Shown here piece by piece: positions 24,327 through 35,580 of a stretch of 39,247 nucleotides of DNA. Position 1 is the first letter of the stretch. Each line of letters starts with the position of its first letter. Source of the DNA: Lysobacterales bacterium. GTDB lineage: Bacteria; Pseudomonadota; Gammaproteobacteria; Xanthomonadales; SZUA-36. The stretch is taken from contig JAKITK010000028.1 of assembly GCA_021648125.1 (NCBI GenBank), forward strand, positions 1 to 39,247, written 5' to 3'. The position numbers and the translations under genes were made by a program. A model generated the notes under the pieces. That model saw only the letters and a list, made by a program, of their open reading frames with translations, did no database searches and was not told where the DNA came from.

Positions 24327-24788
24327 TTAGTTGGTCCAGGAACCGATGTCCTCGCCGATACCTTCACCGCCGGATACGCCGTCAGCACCAAGGGAGAAAA
24401 CATCGAATAGTCCGTGAGCGCCAGGGCTAAGGTATTTATAACTGTTATCCCAGGGGTCTTTCGGCAAACGGTCAATATAACCTCCAGTTTTCCAGTTACG
24501 CGCCTCGGGTTGTCCATCCGGCTTTGTAAGCAGTGCCTGTAAACCCTGATCGGTACTGGGGTAGTTATAATTCTGTAGTTTGTACATTTCCAGCGCAGTT
24601 ACTAAGGACTGTATATCGGATTTTGCCTTAGTTACCCGAGCCTGGTCAGGTTGATCCATTACCCGGGGTACGATAATCGCTGCCAGTATTCCCATAATGA
24701 CAACTACGACCAGTATTTCAATCAAGGTGAAGCCGGCAGCCCTGCCAGTTGGTTTTGGAGAATCGTTATGGCGAGTTTTTTGTAGCAT
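24327..24788 (-). CDS. gspG: type II secretion major pseudopilin GspG
   Basis: A 153-residue pseudopilin from MLQKTRH; the longer frame from 24932 adds 48 residues unlike any prepilin leader and is rejected. The prepilin site is AAG-FTLIEILVVVVIMGILAA, followed by PRVMDQPDQARVTKAKSDIQ, YKLQNYNYPSTDQGLQALL and the calcium-site ending DPWDNSYKYLSPG...DVFSLGADG. It is the main subunit of the pseudopilus. It is the first gsp gene on this strand; gspC, D, E and F are absent. Confidence 0.95.
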   Translation of the reverse strand: MLQKTRHNDSPKPTGRAAGFTLIEILVVVVIMGILAAIIVPRVMDQPDQARVTKAKSDIQSLVTALEMYKLQNYNYPSTDQGLQALLTKPDGQPEARNWKTGGYIDRLPKDPWDNSYKYLSPGAHGLFDVFSLGADGVSGGEGIGEDIGSWTN

Positions 24789-24936
24789 TGGAGCAATCCG
24801 TTTATAATTTAGCTGAATGAATCTCTCATCATACCAGTAGCGGGGAGTTATGCTAAATAAAGAATTTATGCAACGGGGTACAGTTGTCATTTCAGCAAGC
24901 TGGTTATCGAGGGGATTGAGTGAGCTTGTCAATAAT

Positions 24937-24985
24937 TTCAGGCCCTAACTTCAGGCCCTAACTTCAGGCCCTAACTTCAGGCATT
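24937..24985. repeat. 13-base tandem repeat before rsmE
   Basis: The unit TTCAGGCCCTAAC occurs three times exactly at 24937-24949, 24950-24962 and 24963-24975, with a partial fourth (TTCAGGC) from 24976. It ends about eight bases before the rsmE ATG and so is in its leader. The divergent gspG start is 150 bases away. No regulator site is recognised. Confidence 0.95.
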
Positions 24986-24990
24986 AATTT

Positions 24991-25722
24991 ATGAAACTTC
25001 GACGGATATATCTCCAAATGCAGCTTTCGGTCGCTGCAGTGGTTCAACTTGAGGGTAGCCAGGCTCATTATCTAGCTAGGGTGCTGCGTTTGCGCGCGGG
25101 CCATAACCTTGAAGTGTTTAATGGTGATGGGAATAATTACAGCGCAGAAATCTTGACTGTATCAAAGAAAACACTAAGCCTGAAAATCAAGCTGTGTTCG
25201 GTGGGTATTCCTGCTTCAAAAATCAGAATAAACCTTGTTCAGGCATTAACCCGGGGGGAAAGACTAGACTATAGCTTACAAAAAGCCACCGAGTTGGGGG
25301 TCAACGCCATTCAGTTAGTATTAACCCAAAGAGTGGAGTTGCATCTGGATGAGAAGCGTTTACAGCGACGCATGCAACATTGGCAACAAGTCATTATCAG
25401 CGCTTGCGAGCAATGTGGTCGCAGCGATTTACCAATGCTTAGTGCACCCCTGTTATTGGCGGATTATCTGGCTATAAAACCTGAGAGTGAACGCATGGTT
25501 CTTGACCCGCAAGCGCGACAGGGGGTGAGCGGGGTTGAGTTATCCTCCGGCAGTGTTGATTTGTTGATTGGCCCGGAGGGCGGTTTTACCCAAACCGAGC
25601 TTATGCTGCTTGCTGCTGAGAATGTGCAGGCTATGAGAATAGGTCCACGGATATTAAGAAGCGAAACAGCAGGCCCTGCTGCGATTGCAATTATTCAGCA
25701 ATATTATGGCGACCTTAGCTAG
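24991..25722 (+). CDS. rsmE: 16S rRNA (uracil(1498)-N(3))-methyltransferase RsmE
   Basis: The 243-residue SPOUT methyltransferase has a PUA-like N-terminus (HYLARVLRLRAGHNLEVFNG), ALTRGERLDYSLQKATELGV, ACEQCGRSDLP, and the knotted SAM site LLIGPEGGFTQTE...MRIGPRILRSETAGPAAI. It methylates U1498 of 16S rRNA. It is divergent from gspG and stands alone. Its leader contains the 13-base repeats and offers no strong Shine-Dalgarno. Confidence 0.96.
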   Translation: MKLRRIYLQMQLSVAAVVQLEGSQAHYLARVLRLRAGHNLEVFNGDGNNYSAEILTVSKKTLSLKIKLCSVGIPASKIRINLVQALTRGERLDYSLQKATELGVNAIQLVLTQRVELHLDEKRLQRRMQHWQQVIISACEQCGRSDLPMLSAPLLLADYLAIKPESERMVLDPQARQGVSGVELSSGSVDLLIGPEGGFTQTELMLLAAENVQAMRIGPRILRSETAGPAAIAIIQQYYGDLS

Positions 25723-25742
25723 GCTGATACCCTAGTTATATA

Positions 25743-25772
25743 TACACTAGCGAGATATTCTAGCCTAGTGTA
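25743..25772. terminator. possible shared hairpin between convergent rsmE and chpC-like genes
   Basis: TACACTAG at 25743-25750 pairs with CTAGTGTA at 25765-25772 around a 14-base loop. It lies between two convergent genes and includes the stop of the CheW-like gene. No strong T-run follows, so terminator activity is uncertain. Confidence 0.35.
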
Positions 25773-26331
25773 TCTGGGTTATGGGTAAGGCCCCATAGGC
25801 AGCATGCGCGACCAGCTGGTTCAGACGATCCAGATCAGGAATTAGCGCGTCTTCTTTACCGGCAAGTTTGATACTGCTAAATACCCCGAGTGCCGGTGGT
25901 GCTTCAAAATTTTCGACAATGTCACTGTCCTCAAGGCCAAGGTCTACCGGCAAGGCATTGATAACCACCCCGATAAATGGCATTTGCTGGTTATTCGCTA
26001 ATGACTTAATTAAAATAATATACTTGCTGGTTTTGGTATCTGATTTGCCAAGCCCTGAAAGCTCAGCATAGGAGATGACTGGAACCTGCCAGTTTTTCCA
26101 TTCCACTGAACCTAGCAACCATTCCGGCGCGGTTTCAAAGGGTTTCGGTTTTTGATACTTAATCACTTCATTCATGCTGGACTTTGGCAGCAGAGCTTTA
26201 TACCCGCCGATATCAACCAGCAAACAGGCCAGCCCGAGGCTTTTCTTATTGGTGGGTTTTTGTTTCACAGCAGCGCGTCTATTTGTCGCACGGCTGGTTT
26301 GTTTTGAAGGTCTAGTTGGTTTAGGTATCAT
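25765..26331 (-). CDS. chpC: CheW-like adaptor (ChpC position)
   Basis: The 188-residue protein has a basic, disordered N-terminal 40 residues ([20 protein letters not shown]), then a CheW-like domain ([53 protein letters not shown]). CheW domains dock receptors to CheA-type kinases. It overlaps chpA by four bases (ATGA) as the last gene of the Chp operon, the place chpC takes in Pseudomonas, although the chpB methylesterase is missing between them. The CheW type, not the exact name, is secure. Confidence 0.75.
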   Translation of the reverse strand: MIPKPTRPSKQTSRATNRRAAVKQKPTNKKSLGLACLLVDIGGYKALLPKSSMNEVIKYQKPKPFETAPEWLLGSVEWKNWQVPVISYAELSGLGKSDTKTSKYIILIKSLANNQQMPFIGVVINALPVDLGLEDSDIVENFEAPPALGVFSSIKLAGKEDALIPDLDRLNQLVAHAAYGALPITQIH

Positions 26332-29300
26332 GATTTAGCTCTTTTGCTTTGCTCCAGCAGTTCGGTTACATTACTCACCATCTCAGATTCCTGATAAGGT
26401 TTTGCCATATAGCGATCTACACCGATTTCTGCTGCCCGATCACGATGTTTTTGACCAGAGCGTGAAGTAATCATAATCAAAGGCATATCGCGTAAAAGGG
26501 CGTCTGCGCGTACATGGGTTGCTAGTTCATAACCATCCATGCGCGGCATTTCAATATCGAGAACGATGAGGTCGGGGGTTCGCTCCATCATCTTATCGAT
26601 TGCATCGAGACCATCTTTAGCAGTAAACACTTCCATTTCAGCATTTTCAAGTACCCGTGAGGTAATTTTACGCATGGTAATTGAGTCATCCACCACTAGG
26701 ATAAGTGGTGCGCGTTTTTCTTCAACCTCGGGTACAGCATCAATGATATCTTCAGGTTTCTGACTGGCCTGTGCAATTCCCTGACGAATGAGCGGGCCCA
26801 TATCCAAGACAATTAATACTTCACCATCACCGGTTATTGTGCCGCCAAGGATGCCGGGAATACTGGCAACTTGTTGGCCAACAGGCTTGATGACAACCTC
26901 ATGATGGGACTGTAAATTGTTAACCCTGAAAGCGGCTCTCAAGTTACCTGCACGAATCATCAGCACGGCAATGTTCTCATTCTCTACAGGAGTGGGAGGA
27001 AAGCCAAGTACATGTTCGAGTTCCATTAGATGATAACTCTCGCCGGCGAAGTCATAGCTCGGCTTGTCGTTATCCATCAGTTGGCGATAATTATCGGGGC
27101 TTAACTTGGCAACGCCACGCACACTGGCTAGGGGTATCGCATAATCGCGCTCGCCGGCTGTAACATTAATCGCCTGCATAACTGCCAAAGTGAACGGTAT
27201 CCGTAAGCGGAAACGACTGCCTTTGTTCTTTTCGGTGTTAACATCAAGCGAGCCACCAACAACCTTGATTTCGTTATTGACCACATCCATGCCGATACCG
27301 CGACCAGAAATATCAGATAATTCTTCTGCGGTGGTAAATCCGCTTTCCATAATAAATTGTAATAAATCCGCGTCAGATACCTTCTGTGACTCTTTCAACA
27401 TGCCGCGTTTAATGGCTTGTTTGCGAATCTGGTCAAGGTCAATACCGCTGCCATCATCTTCAACAGTAATCAGCAGTTCAGTTGCTTCGCTTTCGACCGT
27501 GATGGTGATTTTGCCTTCTGCAGCTTTTTTGCGCTTTTCACGCTGGGTCGGGGTTTCAATACCATGCGCTATGGCATTTCTAATAATATGCTCTAGCGGC
27601 GCAGTGATTTTTTCTAAGACATCTCTATCGAGCATGCCTTCTGAATTACCCGCTAGCTGGAGCTTTAGCCCTGCTTTTTTCTTGGTATCTTTGGCGACTT
27701 GTCGAACCAGTCGGCGTAATCTGGGGGCAATTGTGCCAAAATGAACCATCCGGGTCTGCATCAGACCTTCGTGCATTTCGGTGTTTACGCGCGATTGCTG
27801 CAGCAGCAGTGTTTCGGAAATGCGTGCGGTATTATCCAAATCTTCTTCAAGACTGGTTAAATCAGCTACTGACTCAGCCAAAGCGCGTGAAAGCTGCTGG
27901 ATTGTAGAGAAGCGATCCAGCTCCAGCGGGTCAAACTCTGTTTCTGAATAGTCAGTTTCCCGTTGGAATCGAGACAGAATTTGGGTCTCTGTTTCGATAT
28001 CCATTTTACGCAGTTGATCACGCAAACGGGTAATGGTTTGATGAACCTCGGTGAGATTGTTTCTGAAGCCAGCTATCTCCTGATCTAGGCGAGAACGGTA
28101 AATACTGATTTCACCCGCGAAGTTAATCAGGTCGCTCAACAATGAAGCATTAACTCTAACGGTGCCTTCCTGAGCCTCATTAGTTTCAATGTTTTCAGGC
28201 ATAACCTGGATGGTTCTTGGTTGTTCAGGTAGTGTCGGGATAAACAGTGGGCGAGGAACTTCGGGTTTTTGTGGTTCAGCTGTGGTTTTTTCGGGTTTCT
28301 CGACGGTAATTGTTTTGGTTTCGGTCGAGGTTTTTTCCAGCTGCTCTATAGCGGTGATATAACCATTCAACTCTTTATCAGAGGGCTTATTGCCCTTGCT
28401 GAGAGATTCGACCATGGTATGAATATTGTCACAGCCGACCTCAAGCCCGGCAACAATAGATTCAGTGATAATCAGGCGTTTCTCAGAGATTTTTTCCAGC
28501 AGGGTTTCCATAACATGGCTGAGCCCGCCTACTGAGGGCATTCCCGCCATTAAAGAGCTGCCTTTAAGTGTATGAATTTCTCGCTTCAGGCTATTCACGG
28601 TTTTTTCATTTGCGAGATCAGAACGCCAATGGTGCAGAATAGTATCGGTGCGCTCCAGAACTTCACGAGCTTCTTCGATAAAGATTTCAGCCATTTCTTC
28701 ATCAAAACTGGATGTTTCTGCAGTGGCTTTCTCAGCAGCAGCCTCATCAGCAGCAGCCTCATCAGCAGCGGCTTTCTCAGTAGCAACTTTTTCAGTAGCG
28801 GCTTTTTCAATAGCAGCTTTTTCAGCAGCGACTTTCTCAGCAGCAATTTTTTCAGTAGCAGCCCTTTCAGTAGCAGCTTTTTCAGCAGCGGCTTTTTCAG
28901 CAACGGCCTTCTCAGCAGCAGCTTTCTCAGCAGCAGCTTTCTCAGCAGCAGCCTTTTCAGTAGCAGCTTTCTCAGCAGCAGCTTCCTCAGCAGCAGCTTT
29001 CTCAGCAGCAGCTTTCTCAGCAGCAGCTTTTTCAGCAGCAGCTTTCTCAGTAGCGGCTTTTTCAGCAGCAGCTTTTTCAGCAGCAGCTTCTTCAGCAACG
29101 GCTTTCTCAACAGCGGCTTTTTCAGCAACGGCCTTCTCAGCAGCAGCTTTCTCAGTAGCGGCTTTTTCAGCAGCGGCTTTCTCAGCAGCAGCTTTCTCAA
29201 CAGCAGCAGCTTCTTCAGCAACGGCTTTCTCAACAGCGGCTCTCTCAGCAGCAGCTTTTTCAGCAGCAACTTTTTCAGTAGCGGCTTTTTCAGTAGCAGC

Positions 29301-32111
29301 TTTCTCAGCAGCAACTTTTTCAGTAGCAGCTTTTTCAGCAGCGGCTTTCTCAACAGCGGCTTTTACAGCCTCTGTCCGGGCAAGGATTTCATTGTGTATG
29401 TTTTTGTTATGCTGGGCCAGTGATTGAATTAACGGGTGGCTTTTTATATCTTCTGACGCTACCGATTGCTCGAGTGTTTTCAGGCGGTCGCTAATTTGCG
29501 CAATAACTTTTGCAACGGTTTCTGTGGCCGTCTTTTTGAATTCGATTTCGCCGGTTTGGCAGCGATTGAGCAAGTGTTCCAGCTCATGGGCAAGCTTACT
29601 CTCGAGTTGATCTTCATTTTCCCCAGGCACCAAGGCCATGGTTCCGGCAATAGTATGTGCAGCCCGAATGGGCTCGTCCCCGGGTATCGTCTGGGAAGCA
29701 TCTGAGAGCCACTTTTTCAGTGTTTCAAGGTGCTCTGCAACTTCTTCCCGAATCAGTTGTGCCAACTCAGGATCAATGACCGACTCAATGACTGGTTCAG
29801 CGACTGGTTCAGCGACTGGTTCAGCGACTGGTTCAATGACCGGCTCAGCGACTGGTTCAATGACTGGTTCAGTGACCGCGAATAATTCATCGCTTAACCA
29901 AGTCTTGAAGTCTTCAGGGAGTTCTTCAATAAAGGTATTTAATTTTTCACCGGTACCGGCATGCTCTGCAGCAAGCTGATCCAGCAATGTGCTCAACTCA
30001 GAGAGTAACCGGGGTTCAATTGTGCTGTTATCACCCTGCAGGCGGTCTTTCAAAGCTGGCAGCATGGCGCTGGCAACTGCGATGGCCTTCAAGGCGTCAT
30101 TATCGGCTTCGCGCTCACCCTCAGTGATTTGGTTGAGCAGCATTTCGACTTTCCAACTGAACTCGCTAATTTCATCAGCGCCTACCATGCGTCCGCTACC
30201 TTTAAGGGTATGGAAGCCCCGGCGAAGGTCTGTTCTGGCTTCGGTATTGTTGGTATCAGCTAACCACTGTGGTAGCGCTGATTCCAGGGTTGCATAAACC
30301 TCGTCATATTCTTCCATGAAGATTTCGAGAATGTCATCATCGACCAAAGGTTTCGCAACGGGTGTTGGCTTGCTTGTGGGCTCTGGTTTAGGCAGGTCTA
30401 TGACCGTACTTGTAGCATCGGGGCCGCTTTCAAGCAAATCAAGCCGTTGCACCATCAACTCAAGTAAATTACTCGATTGCGGTTGCTGGTCCTTAGCGGC
30501 TGCAAGAAACATTTCTAAAGCCGCGAAGGCATCCGCAAATAGCTCCTGGATATCCGCTGGAGGGACTTCTTTATGTTCGAGCATGCCAGCGGTTATATTT
30601 TTTAACCTGCGGGTAGCCTCGGTTGCCGGTTGATGGCTGGCTAAACTGAGCGCTCCCACCAGTTGTTCAAAATCCTGATTTATATTGATATAATTATCGG
30701 CTGATAATTCCCCGGAAAGCCAGTCATTTACTTGGTCCTTGATGCTGCCAAGTAAGGTTAAGCATTCGCCCAGCAGCTTACCGATCATTTGCCATAGTTC
30801 ATGCGCTGGTAATTGAGGGGTTGCGGTGCTGGCCGCTTGGCTCTCGCGGGCGCTACCCAAAGTGCTGATATGCCTGTCCAGTGAGTTTTCAATGCTGATA
30901 ATATCGCTGGCAATCTGAATCAGGTCCATATCTGAGGGTGGTTTACCAGCCTCTCTGGCTTTGCTAAGAATCTGGCTGGATTGTCCCAGCGTTTCTGCAG
31001 CTTGTTGTAATCCAAGCACACTCAGCGTATCGGCAAGGCGGGTGGTCAAGGCATCTAGGGGAGTTTGATTTTCATCCTCGGGCGTTATACCTTCTTCCAG
31101 TTCAGCCATTCGGGTTTTAATAATTTCTAACTCATCACCGATAGCAGATGATAACGATTCGTAAAGCTTACGGTTATGTCCGGAAACTCCACTTCGAACT
31201 CGATCCAGTTCATCAGCCGGCATCACTAACTGTTCCAGCTGATAGCTTTGGCGGATTTTATCGACTTGCGGGTTGCCGCTTTTGGCGAGTGCAAGGTAAT
31301 AGAGCAGGCTGGTAGTTAAGGCCGCTATGTGGTCTTTATTGCTTTTACCCTGTTTGAGCTCATCTAGGCTTTGTGTTAGTCGTTGGAACAAACTTTGTAA
31401 TGATATATTGTCTTCGACGACCTTGGATTCCAGGCCATTAAATACGGCAGTTGCAACCCACCAGAGGCGCTTTTGTTGGTAACTTTTAACGCCCGCCTGT
31501 ATTTCGATAGATAGTTGTATAAGTTTTTCAGTAATCGCTTTATCTTTAGGGTTTTTCTGGTGATTAGCTAAAACACGCCTAAATTGATCTTGCCATTTAT
31601 TGGCTGCAGCTGAGAGGTCAGACGCTTGTTTTTCTGAATTTGGTATTTCTTTAGGGCCTACGGCGTTTAAGTCCGGGGTAAATAACATACTCTCAGATAA
31701 CAGCGCTTGGTTCCTGGCCGCGCGTAAATCATTCAAAGCAGGTAACAACAATAAGGGCATATCACTACCCCCGGCTTGTAGGCGATCGAGGTAAGTATCC
31801 TCGATAACCAAACCCTGCATTAACGCGCCTAGTGCGCTTTCGGTATCCTCGATTTGGTCGTTGCGCAGAGCACTCAGCAGTCCTCGCATTTCATCTGCCA
31901 GTAAACTGGCACCCGGACTACGCAGCATTTCCAGGGTTAAATGGAGTTTTTCCAGAGCATTTTCTGCATTTTCAAGTAGGCTCAAATCATTTTCTTCAGC
32001 CGCAGCTTCCAGGCCTATCCTGACCTGTCGCAACAGATTGTTGAGCTCTTCTCGTATCCAGCCTATGGCTGCATAAGGATTAGAAACTTCACGCCACATG
32101 TCATCTTCCAC
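26328..32111 (-). CDS. chpA: ChpA/PilL-type hybrid chemosensory histidine kinase
   Basis: The 1927-residue kinase is built in order: a long N-terminal helical region (FimL/Hpt-like), an HPt with HTLKGSG near residue 634, an EPV(I/A) repeat near 745-775, a second HPt-like site HTIAGT near 819, a long AAAEK-type linker at about 914-1131, a third HPt HTLKGSS near 1181, then dimerisation, HATPase (NAIAHGIE near 1510, DDGSGI), CheW-like domain, and a receiver with VVDDS and LDIEMPR near 1850. It should autophosphorylate from PilJ signals and pass phosphate to PilG to control type IV pili. The first-base neighbours are pilJ upstream and the CheW-like gene. A linker of about 215 residues made of Ala-Ala-Glu-Lys repeats is exceptional for this family. 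Confidence 0.93.
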   Translation of the reverse strand: MEDDMWREVSNPYAAIGWIREELNNLLRQVRIGLEAAAEENDLSLLENAENALEKLHLTLEMLRSPGASLLADEMRGLLSALRNDQIEDTESALGALMQGLVIEDTYLDRLQAGGSDMPLLLLPALNDLRAARNQALLSESMLFTPDLNAVGPKEIPNSEKQASDLSAAANKWQDQFRRVLANHQKNPKDKAITEKLIQLSIEIQAGVKSYQQKRLWWVATAVFNGLESKVVEDNISLQSLFQRLTQSLDELKQGKSNKDHIAALTTSLLYYLALAKSGNPQVDKIRQSYQLEQLVMPADELDRVRSGVSGHNRKLYESLSSAIGDELEIIKTRMAELEEGITPEDENQTPLDALTTRLADTLSVLGLQQAAETLGQSSQILSKAREAGKPPSDMDLIQIASDIISIENSLDRHISTLGSARESQAASTATPQLPAHELWQMIGKLLGECLTLLGSIKDQVNDWLSGELSADNYININQDFEQLVGALSLASHQPATEATRRLKNITAGMLEHKEVPPADIQELFADAFAALEMFLAAAKDQQPQSSNLLELMVQRLDLLESGPDATSTVIDLPKPEPTSKPTPVAKPLVDDDILEIFMEEYDEVYATLESALPQWLADTNNTEARTDLRRGFHTLKGSGRMVGADEISEFSWKVEMLLNQITEGEREADNDALKAIAVASAMLPALKDRLQGDNSTIEPRLLSELSTLLDQLAAEHAGTGEKLNTFIEELPEDFKTWLSDELFAVTEPVIEPVAEPVIEPVAEPVAEPVAEPVIESVIDPELAQLIREEVAEHLETLKKWLSDASQTIPGDEPIRAAHTIAGTMALVPGENEDQLESKLAHELEHLLNRCQTGEIEFKKTATETVAKVIAQISDRLKTLEQSVASEDIKSHPLIQSLAQHNKNIHNEILARTEAVKAAVEKAAAEKAATEKVAAEKAATEKAATEKVAAEKAAAERAAVEKAVAEEAAAVEKAAAEKAAAEKAATEKAAAEKAVAEKAAVEKAVAEEAAAEKAAAEKAATEKAAAEKAAAEKAAAEKAAAEEAAAEKAATEKAAAEKAAAEKAAAEKAVAEKAAAEKAATERAATEKIAAEKVAAEKAAIEKAATEKVATEKAAADEAAADEAAAEKATAETSSFDEEMAEIFIEEAREVLERTDTILHHWRSDLANEKTVNSLKREIHTLKGSSLMAGMPSVGGLSHVMETLLEKISEKRLIITESIVAGLEVGCDNIHTMVESLSKGNKPSDKELNGYITAIEQLEKTSTETKTITVEKPEKTTAEPQKPEVPRPLFIPTLPEQPRTIQVMPENIETNEAQEGTVRVNASLLSDLINFAGEISIYRSRLDQEIAGFRNNLTEVHQTITRLRDQLRKMDIETETQILSRFQRETDYSETEFDPLELDRFSTIQQLSRALAESVADLTSLEEDLDNTARISETLLLQQSRVNTEMHEGLMQTRMVHFGTIAPRLRRLVRQVAKDTKKKAGLKLQLAGNSEGMLDRDVLEKITAPLEHIIRNAIAHGIETPTQREKRKKAAEGKITITVESEATELLITVEDDGSGIDLDQIRKQAIKRGMLKESQKVSDADLLQFIMESGFTTAEELSDISGRGIGMDVVNNEIKVVGGSLDVNTEKNKGSRFRLRIPFTLAVMQAINVTAGERDYAIPLASVRGVAKLSPDNYRQLMDNDKPSYDFAGESYHLMELEHVLGFPPTPVENENIAVLMIRAGNLRAAFRVNNLQSHHEVVIKPVGQQVASIPGILGGTITGDGEVLIVLDMGPLIRQGIAQASQKPEDIIDAVPEVEEKRAPLILVVDDSITMRKITSRVLENAEMEVFTAKDGLDAIDKMMERTPDLIVLDIEMPRMDGYELATHVRADALLRDMPLIMITSRSGQKHRDRAAEIGVDRYMAKPYQESEMVSNVTELLEQSKRAKS
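28719..29370 (-). repeat. 15-base coding repeat (AAAEK linker) in chpA
   Basis: About forty near-identical 15-base units such as GCAGCAGCTTTCTCA encode [15 protein letters not shown] or AVAEE on the minus strand. The period is five residues, predicted to make a long charged helix like the TolA stalk. All five-residue units stay in phase, so changes in copy number keep the frame. Antisense frames across it are by-products. Confidence 0.9.
29787..29878 (-). repeat. short coding repeat ([11 protein letters not shown]) in chpA
   Basis: Repeats of 12 bases such as GACTGGTTCAGC encode EPVA or EPVI, about seven in a row, between two HPt-like domains. They form a Pro-rich linker. Confidence 0.9.
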
Positions 32112-32180
32112 CAGGCTGCACTGTTACCAGTAGCAGCTCGTTGTTATAGGTCACTATTTGCATTAGTAGCAAAATGAGTA

Positions 32181-34208
32181 TCAATCTTCTGGTAATTTGA
32201 AATCAGATACTGAATCACGCAATTCGCGTACCAATTCCGCCAGATTACCAACCGATGTAGCGGTTTGCCTACTACCTTCAGATGTTTTGACTGAAATTTC
32301 CCGAATACTGGTCATCAGCGTGGCAACTTCCGCCGCAGATTGTGATTGGCGCTGGGCCTCACTCGCGATTTTTTGAATCACATTTGAGAGGTCCTGCGAG
32401 GCGCTTTCAATCTGATCCAGAGCGGAGCCAGCATCTTCTGCCAGTTTGGCTCCCTGTACTACTTCTGTGGTGGTTGACTCCATAGATTCAACCGCTTCGG
32501 AGGTATCTGTTTGAATCGTCTCTACCAGTGTTTCAATCCGGCGGGTCGCGTTAGTAGCGCGTTCTGCCAGTCGTTGAACTTCGTCGGCTACGACCGCAAA
32601 GCCGCGTCCGGCGCCGCCCGCAGAGGCTGCCTGAATGGCAGCGTTCAGGGCGAGGATATTGGTCTGTTCGGCAATGCCGTTAATCAGCTCAACAATATCG
32701 CCAATCTCTTGTGAGGACTCACCCAGGCGTTTGATTCGTTTGGAGGTTTCCTGAATTTGGTCGCGAATGGTATCCATACCCTTGATAGTTTCACGCACCT
32801 TGGTGGCGCCTTCGGAGGCGATTTCCACCGAGCGCCGGGACATTTCAGAGGACTCGCGTGAGCGTTTAGCCATTTCGTCAAACGATGTTGACATATTGTT
32901 AATAGCTTCGGTTGCTGAACCGATCTGTTTTTCCTGAGCGACACTGGATTCAGCCAGTACATTCGTGGTGGCGCGGGTTTCCTGAGCAGAGTTGGCTACA
33001 GTTTTTGCGGTGTTATTAATATCCATAACCAAGTCGCGCAAGGATTCAACGGCAAAGTTGACCGAGTCGGCGATGGCGCCGGTAATGTCCTCTGTAACGG
33101 TTGCCTGTACTGTCAGGTCGCCCTCGGCCAGTGAACTCATTTCATCCAGCAGGCTGAAAATAGCTTCTTGGTTGCGTTTGTTTTCTACGGTGTCTTTCTC
33201 GGCACGCCGTCGGGTTGCACCGATTTGACCGATGCCTAACAACACCAGTAGAGCAACCGCTGCCATAGAACCGATAAGGCCAGCGGTGACTGATGGCAGC
33301 ATCCGGGTATCACCCAATGCGGCATAAGTAGTGGAAAGCTCTTTTGCTTGATCGAACATATCCTGAGTATCCAGCAGAATTTCATCGGCAGCACTGCGTA
33401 CCTCGTATAGTTCACTGGATGAGGAGAGGATAAGGTCAATATCAGCCTTGGACTCATCAAACAACTGAGAGATTTCGCCCAGTAATTCCAATGCCTGGGG
33501 GTTTCGCACAGCGGTAATACCTAGCTTTTCATCGCCGTTCATCAGGCCGTTGAGCACCAGTTCGAAGAATGCAGCGTCGCGGCTAAAGTTGTCAGCAGCG
33601 GAAACCGCGCCCTCACCACCTTTGAGAATGTCACTTACGCGGCGTAGCATACGATCAGATAGTACCAGCTGTCGACCGGCAACAAATACTTGGGTTGAGG
33701 GCGCCCGGGTTTGGGTAAGTAAGCGGGTCACCTGATCAATTTTAGATTGAAGTTGTGGAGTTGAGGCCGCAAAGCTATTCGCGGCATCGGCAAGGTCCAG
33801 CACCAGATCCGTACGGTCAAGCACCGTTCCCGTGCTGGTGTTGATTCGATTCCAGGTCAGTTCAAGCTCTGACAATTGTTCGGTTGCAACTACAGGTGTC
33901 GCTGGCAGGCCGGTTTCATTACCGTTACGCAAGGTTTGCAGGTCAGCATCAATTTGTTCGCGCGCTGCTTTAAGCTCATCGAAGGCATCGAGGTTGCCGG
34001 TAGCCGCCTCGGCCGCTGATTTAGCTACTTGTTGCGACAATACTTGAGCATTGGTAGTCAGGGCGATGTATTGCGTCTGATGTTGCGTGCTTCTATTCAA
34101 TTGCCAGAAATTCCAGACAACAAAGAGAATCACGATAATCAGGGCACTACCGAGCACCAACATTGTGGTATTGCGGTCGCCGGATGGATTGGAATTTAAC
34201 TTAGCCAT
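32181..34208 (-). CDS. pilJ: methyl-accepting chemotaxis protein PilJ
   Basis: The 675-residue receptor has a first membrane segment near residues 15-35 ([20 protein letters not shown]), a periplasmic PilJ-type helical domain, a second segment near 305-325 ([20 protein letters not shown]), a HAMP-like stretch, and the signalling tip [20 protein letters not shown] followed by [18 protein letters not shown]. It senses signals linked to pili and surface contact and controls ChpA. It lies 69 bases before chpA and after the CheW-like pilI. Length is close to Pseudomonas PilJ. Confidence 0.94.
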   Translation of the reverse strand: MAKLNSNPSGDRNTTMLVLGSALIIVILFVVWNFWQLNRSTQHQTQYIALTTNAQVLSQQVAKSAAEAATGNLDAFDELKAAREQIDADLQTLRNGNETGLPATPVVATEQLSELELTWNRINTSTGTVLDRTDLVLDLADAANSFAASTPQLQSKIDQVTRLLTQTRAPSTQVFVAGRQLVLSDRMLRRVSDILKGGEGAVSAADNFSRDAAFFELVLNGLMNGDEKLGITAVRNPQALELLGEISQLFDESKADIDLILSSSSELYEVRSAADEILLDTQDMFDQAKELSTTYAALGDTRMLPSVTAGLIGSMAAVALLVLLGIGQIGATRRRAEKDTVENKRNQEAIFSLLDEMSSLAEGDLTVQATVTEDITGAIADSVNFAVESLRDLVMDINNTAKTVANSAQETRATTNVLAESSVAQEKQIGSATEAINNMSTSFDEMAKRSRESSEMSRRSVEIASEGATKVRETIKGMDTIRDQIQETSKRIKRLGESSQEIGDIVELINGIAEQTNILALNAAIQAASAGGAGRGFAVVADEVQRLAERATNATRRIETLVETIQTDTSEAVESMESTTTEVVQGAKLAEDAGSALDQIESASQDLSNVIQKIASEAQRQSQSAAEVATLMTSIREISVKTSEGSRQTATSVGNLAELVRELRDSVSDFKLPED

Positions 34209-34275
34209 TATTTTGACTCCGTGTACAAGTCGGTGAAAACGCCGTTAAGTTGCGGCTGGGTTATAGTAAAAGTAA

Positions 34276-34827
34276 TCATTTAATTGAACCTGTGGTAAAT
34301 TTTGGGTTGGTCAAGAGCCTGCGCATATCAAGTACGCCCCAGGCTTTATCGCTGGCCATGTACTCGTTACTGACACAGCTGGAAAGCGGGGTTTTTTTAT
34401 AGGTTTTGCTAGGGCTCGAATTTTTAGTGTTCAAATGTCGTTGACCAAAAATTTCGTCCACAAGCAGGGCAACCGAGTGTCCGGTCACATCGGTTAGTAG
34501 TAGGCGGCTATGGCTGGCAATGGGTGATCGCACGCCGGTCAAAAACCACATGTAATCGCAGACACTGACTAAATTCCCGCGTACATTCGCAAGCCCGAGC
34601 AGCCAAGGCTGAGAAAGTGGTATTGGGGTAATGCTGGGTATATCGAGAATTTCATTAATTTCATCGATACCACAGATTAACCGATAATCTCCCGAGCGAA
34701 AGATTACCCCAGACCAGTTGGTGGTTTGTTTTTGTTCTGCAGGTCCGGTTTTTTCAAACTCCAGACTGCGCTGATGGTATTCCATCAGCTTGCGGAACGA
34801 ATTGTTTAATGCACTCCCTTCTTGCAT
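34276..34827 (-). CDS. pilI: CheW-like adaptor PilI
   Basis: The 183-residue protein has a CheW domain (IFRSGDYRLICGIDEINEIL, PWLLGLANVRGNLVSVCDYM, LLTDVTGHSVALLVDEIFGQ). It links PilJ to ChpA. It is between pilG and pilJ, matching the pil chemosensory order, with pilH missing. Confidence 0.9.
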   Translation of the reverse strand: MQEGSALNNSFRKLMEYHQRSLEFEKTGPAEQKQTTNWSGVIFRSGDYRLICGIDEINEILDIPSITPIPLSQPWLLGLANVRGNLVSVCDYMWFLTGVRSPIASHSRLLLTDVTGHSVALLVDEIFGQRHLNTKNSSPSKTYKKTPLSSCVSNEYMASDKAWGVLDMRRLLTNPKFTTGSIK

Positions 34828-34861
34828 GTTTTTTTTGACCTCCCCAGGTCGTTGTTAAAAA

Positions 34862-35239
34862 CTATTTATTATTAGTGTGTTCGCTCACTGCGTTGAGCAG
34901 CTCCTCTTTGGTAAATGGTTTAATCAGGTAAAGGTCGGAGCCTACTACCCGACCCTTTGCTTTGTCAAACAGGCCGTCTTTGCTAGTTAGCATTATCACG
35001 GGGGTGTGTTTGAATTCTTCATTGTTCTTAATTATGGCACAAGTTTGATAGCCATCAAGGCGTGGCATCATAATATCTACAAATACCAGGTCTGGTCTGA
35101 TTCGTGCGATTTTTGAGAGGGCGTCAAATCCGTCTTCTGAGGTCTCAACTTCATAACCTTCTTTGCGCAACATACTCTCAGCCGAGCGCCGAATAGTATT
35201 GCTGTCATCAATAACAAGAACCTTCAGGGCAGCACTCAT
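34862..35239 (-). CDS. pilG: type IV pilus response regulator PilG
   Basis: The 125-residue single-domain receiver has VLVIDDSNTIRRSAESML, phospho-acceptor DIMMPRLDGYQTCAIIKNN near residue 55, TSKDGLFDKAKGRVVGSD and LIKPF. The stretch DGYQTCAIIKNN...FDKAKGR matches PilG rather than PilH. It takes phosphate from ChpA to promote pilus activity. It opens the operon and is divergent from gshB. Confidence 0.93.
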   Translation of the reverse strand: MSAALKVLVIDDSNTIRRSAESMLRKEGYEVETSEDGFDALSKIARIRPDLVFVDIMMPRLDGYQTCAIIKNNEEFKHTPVIMLTSKDGLFDKAKGRVVGSDLYLIKPFTKEELLNAVSEHTNNK

Positions 35240-35580
35240 ACAGCTGTCCGTGAAATTGGTTCATTTGCAATGTTTTGATAAAAACTCAATGGATTTCCTT
35301 CTCCATGGAATGTTGGTTCACGGTCCCTATGAGCCGTCAGAATATGTACCTGTCTGAAGTTATCGTGCTGAGTTATTTAATACCATTCACCAGTAAATGT
35401 CTTAGCTGGGATGGTGGTTTTCTTCAGATCCAAATATATATAAGCCATAGTCTATAGCTTAAAGCGGTCTGATGACAACACCTGAATTACAATTGGACTT
35501 AAAATACTGCTTAAATAGACCTGATATCATGAGATAATTTCAATATTAGCCAGCCCTTGCTGGTTTAGGAGTAGCCGGGT
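35240..35580. other. divergent intergenic region between pilG and gshB
   Basis: No gene is supported. It should hold both promoters. For gshB a TTGGAC at about 35494 with a TAGACC or TATCAT further on is a weak candidate, and AGGAG twelve bases before the ATG is a clear ribosome site. No consensus promoter was found for pilG. Confidence 0.5.

Noticed and set aside
24327-24932. Longer start of gspG at 24932
   Set aside because: The extra 48 residues do not resemble a prepilin leader; MLQKTRH at 24788 leaves a normal leader before AAG-FTLIE.
28572-29427. Long open frames on both strands across the AAAEK region (up to 283 residues of Ser/Phe or Leu/Lys repeats)
   Set aside because: They are shadows of a 15-base repeat that lacks stops in several frames; the ChpA frame explains the sequence.
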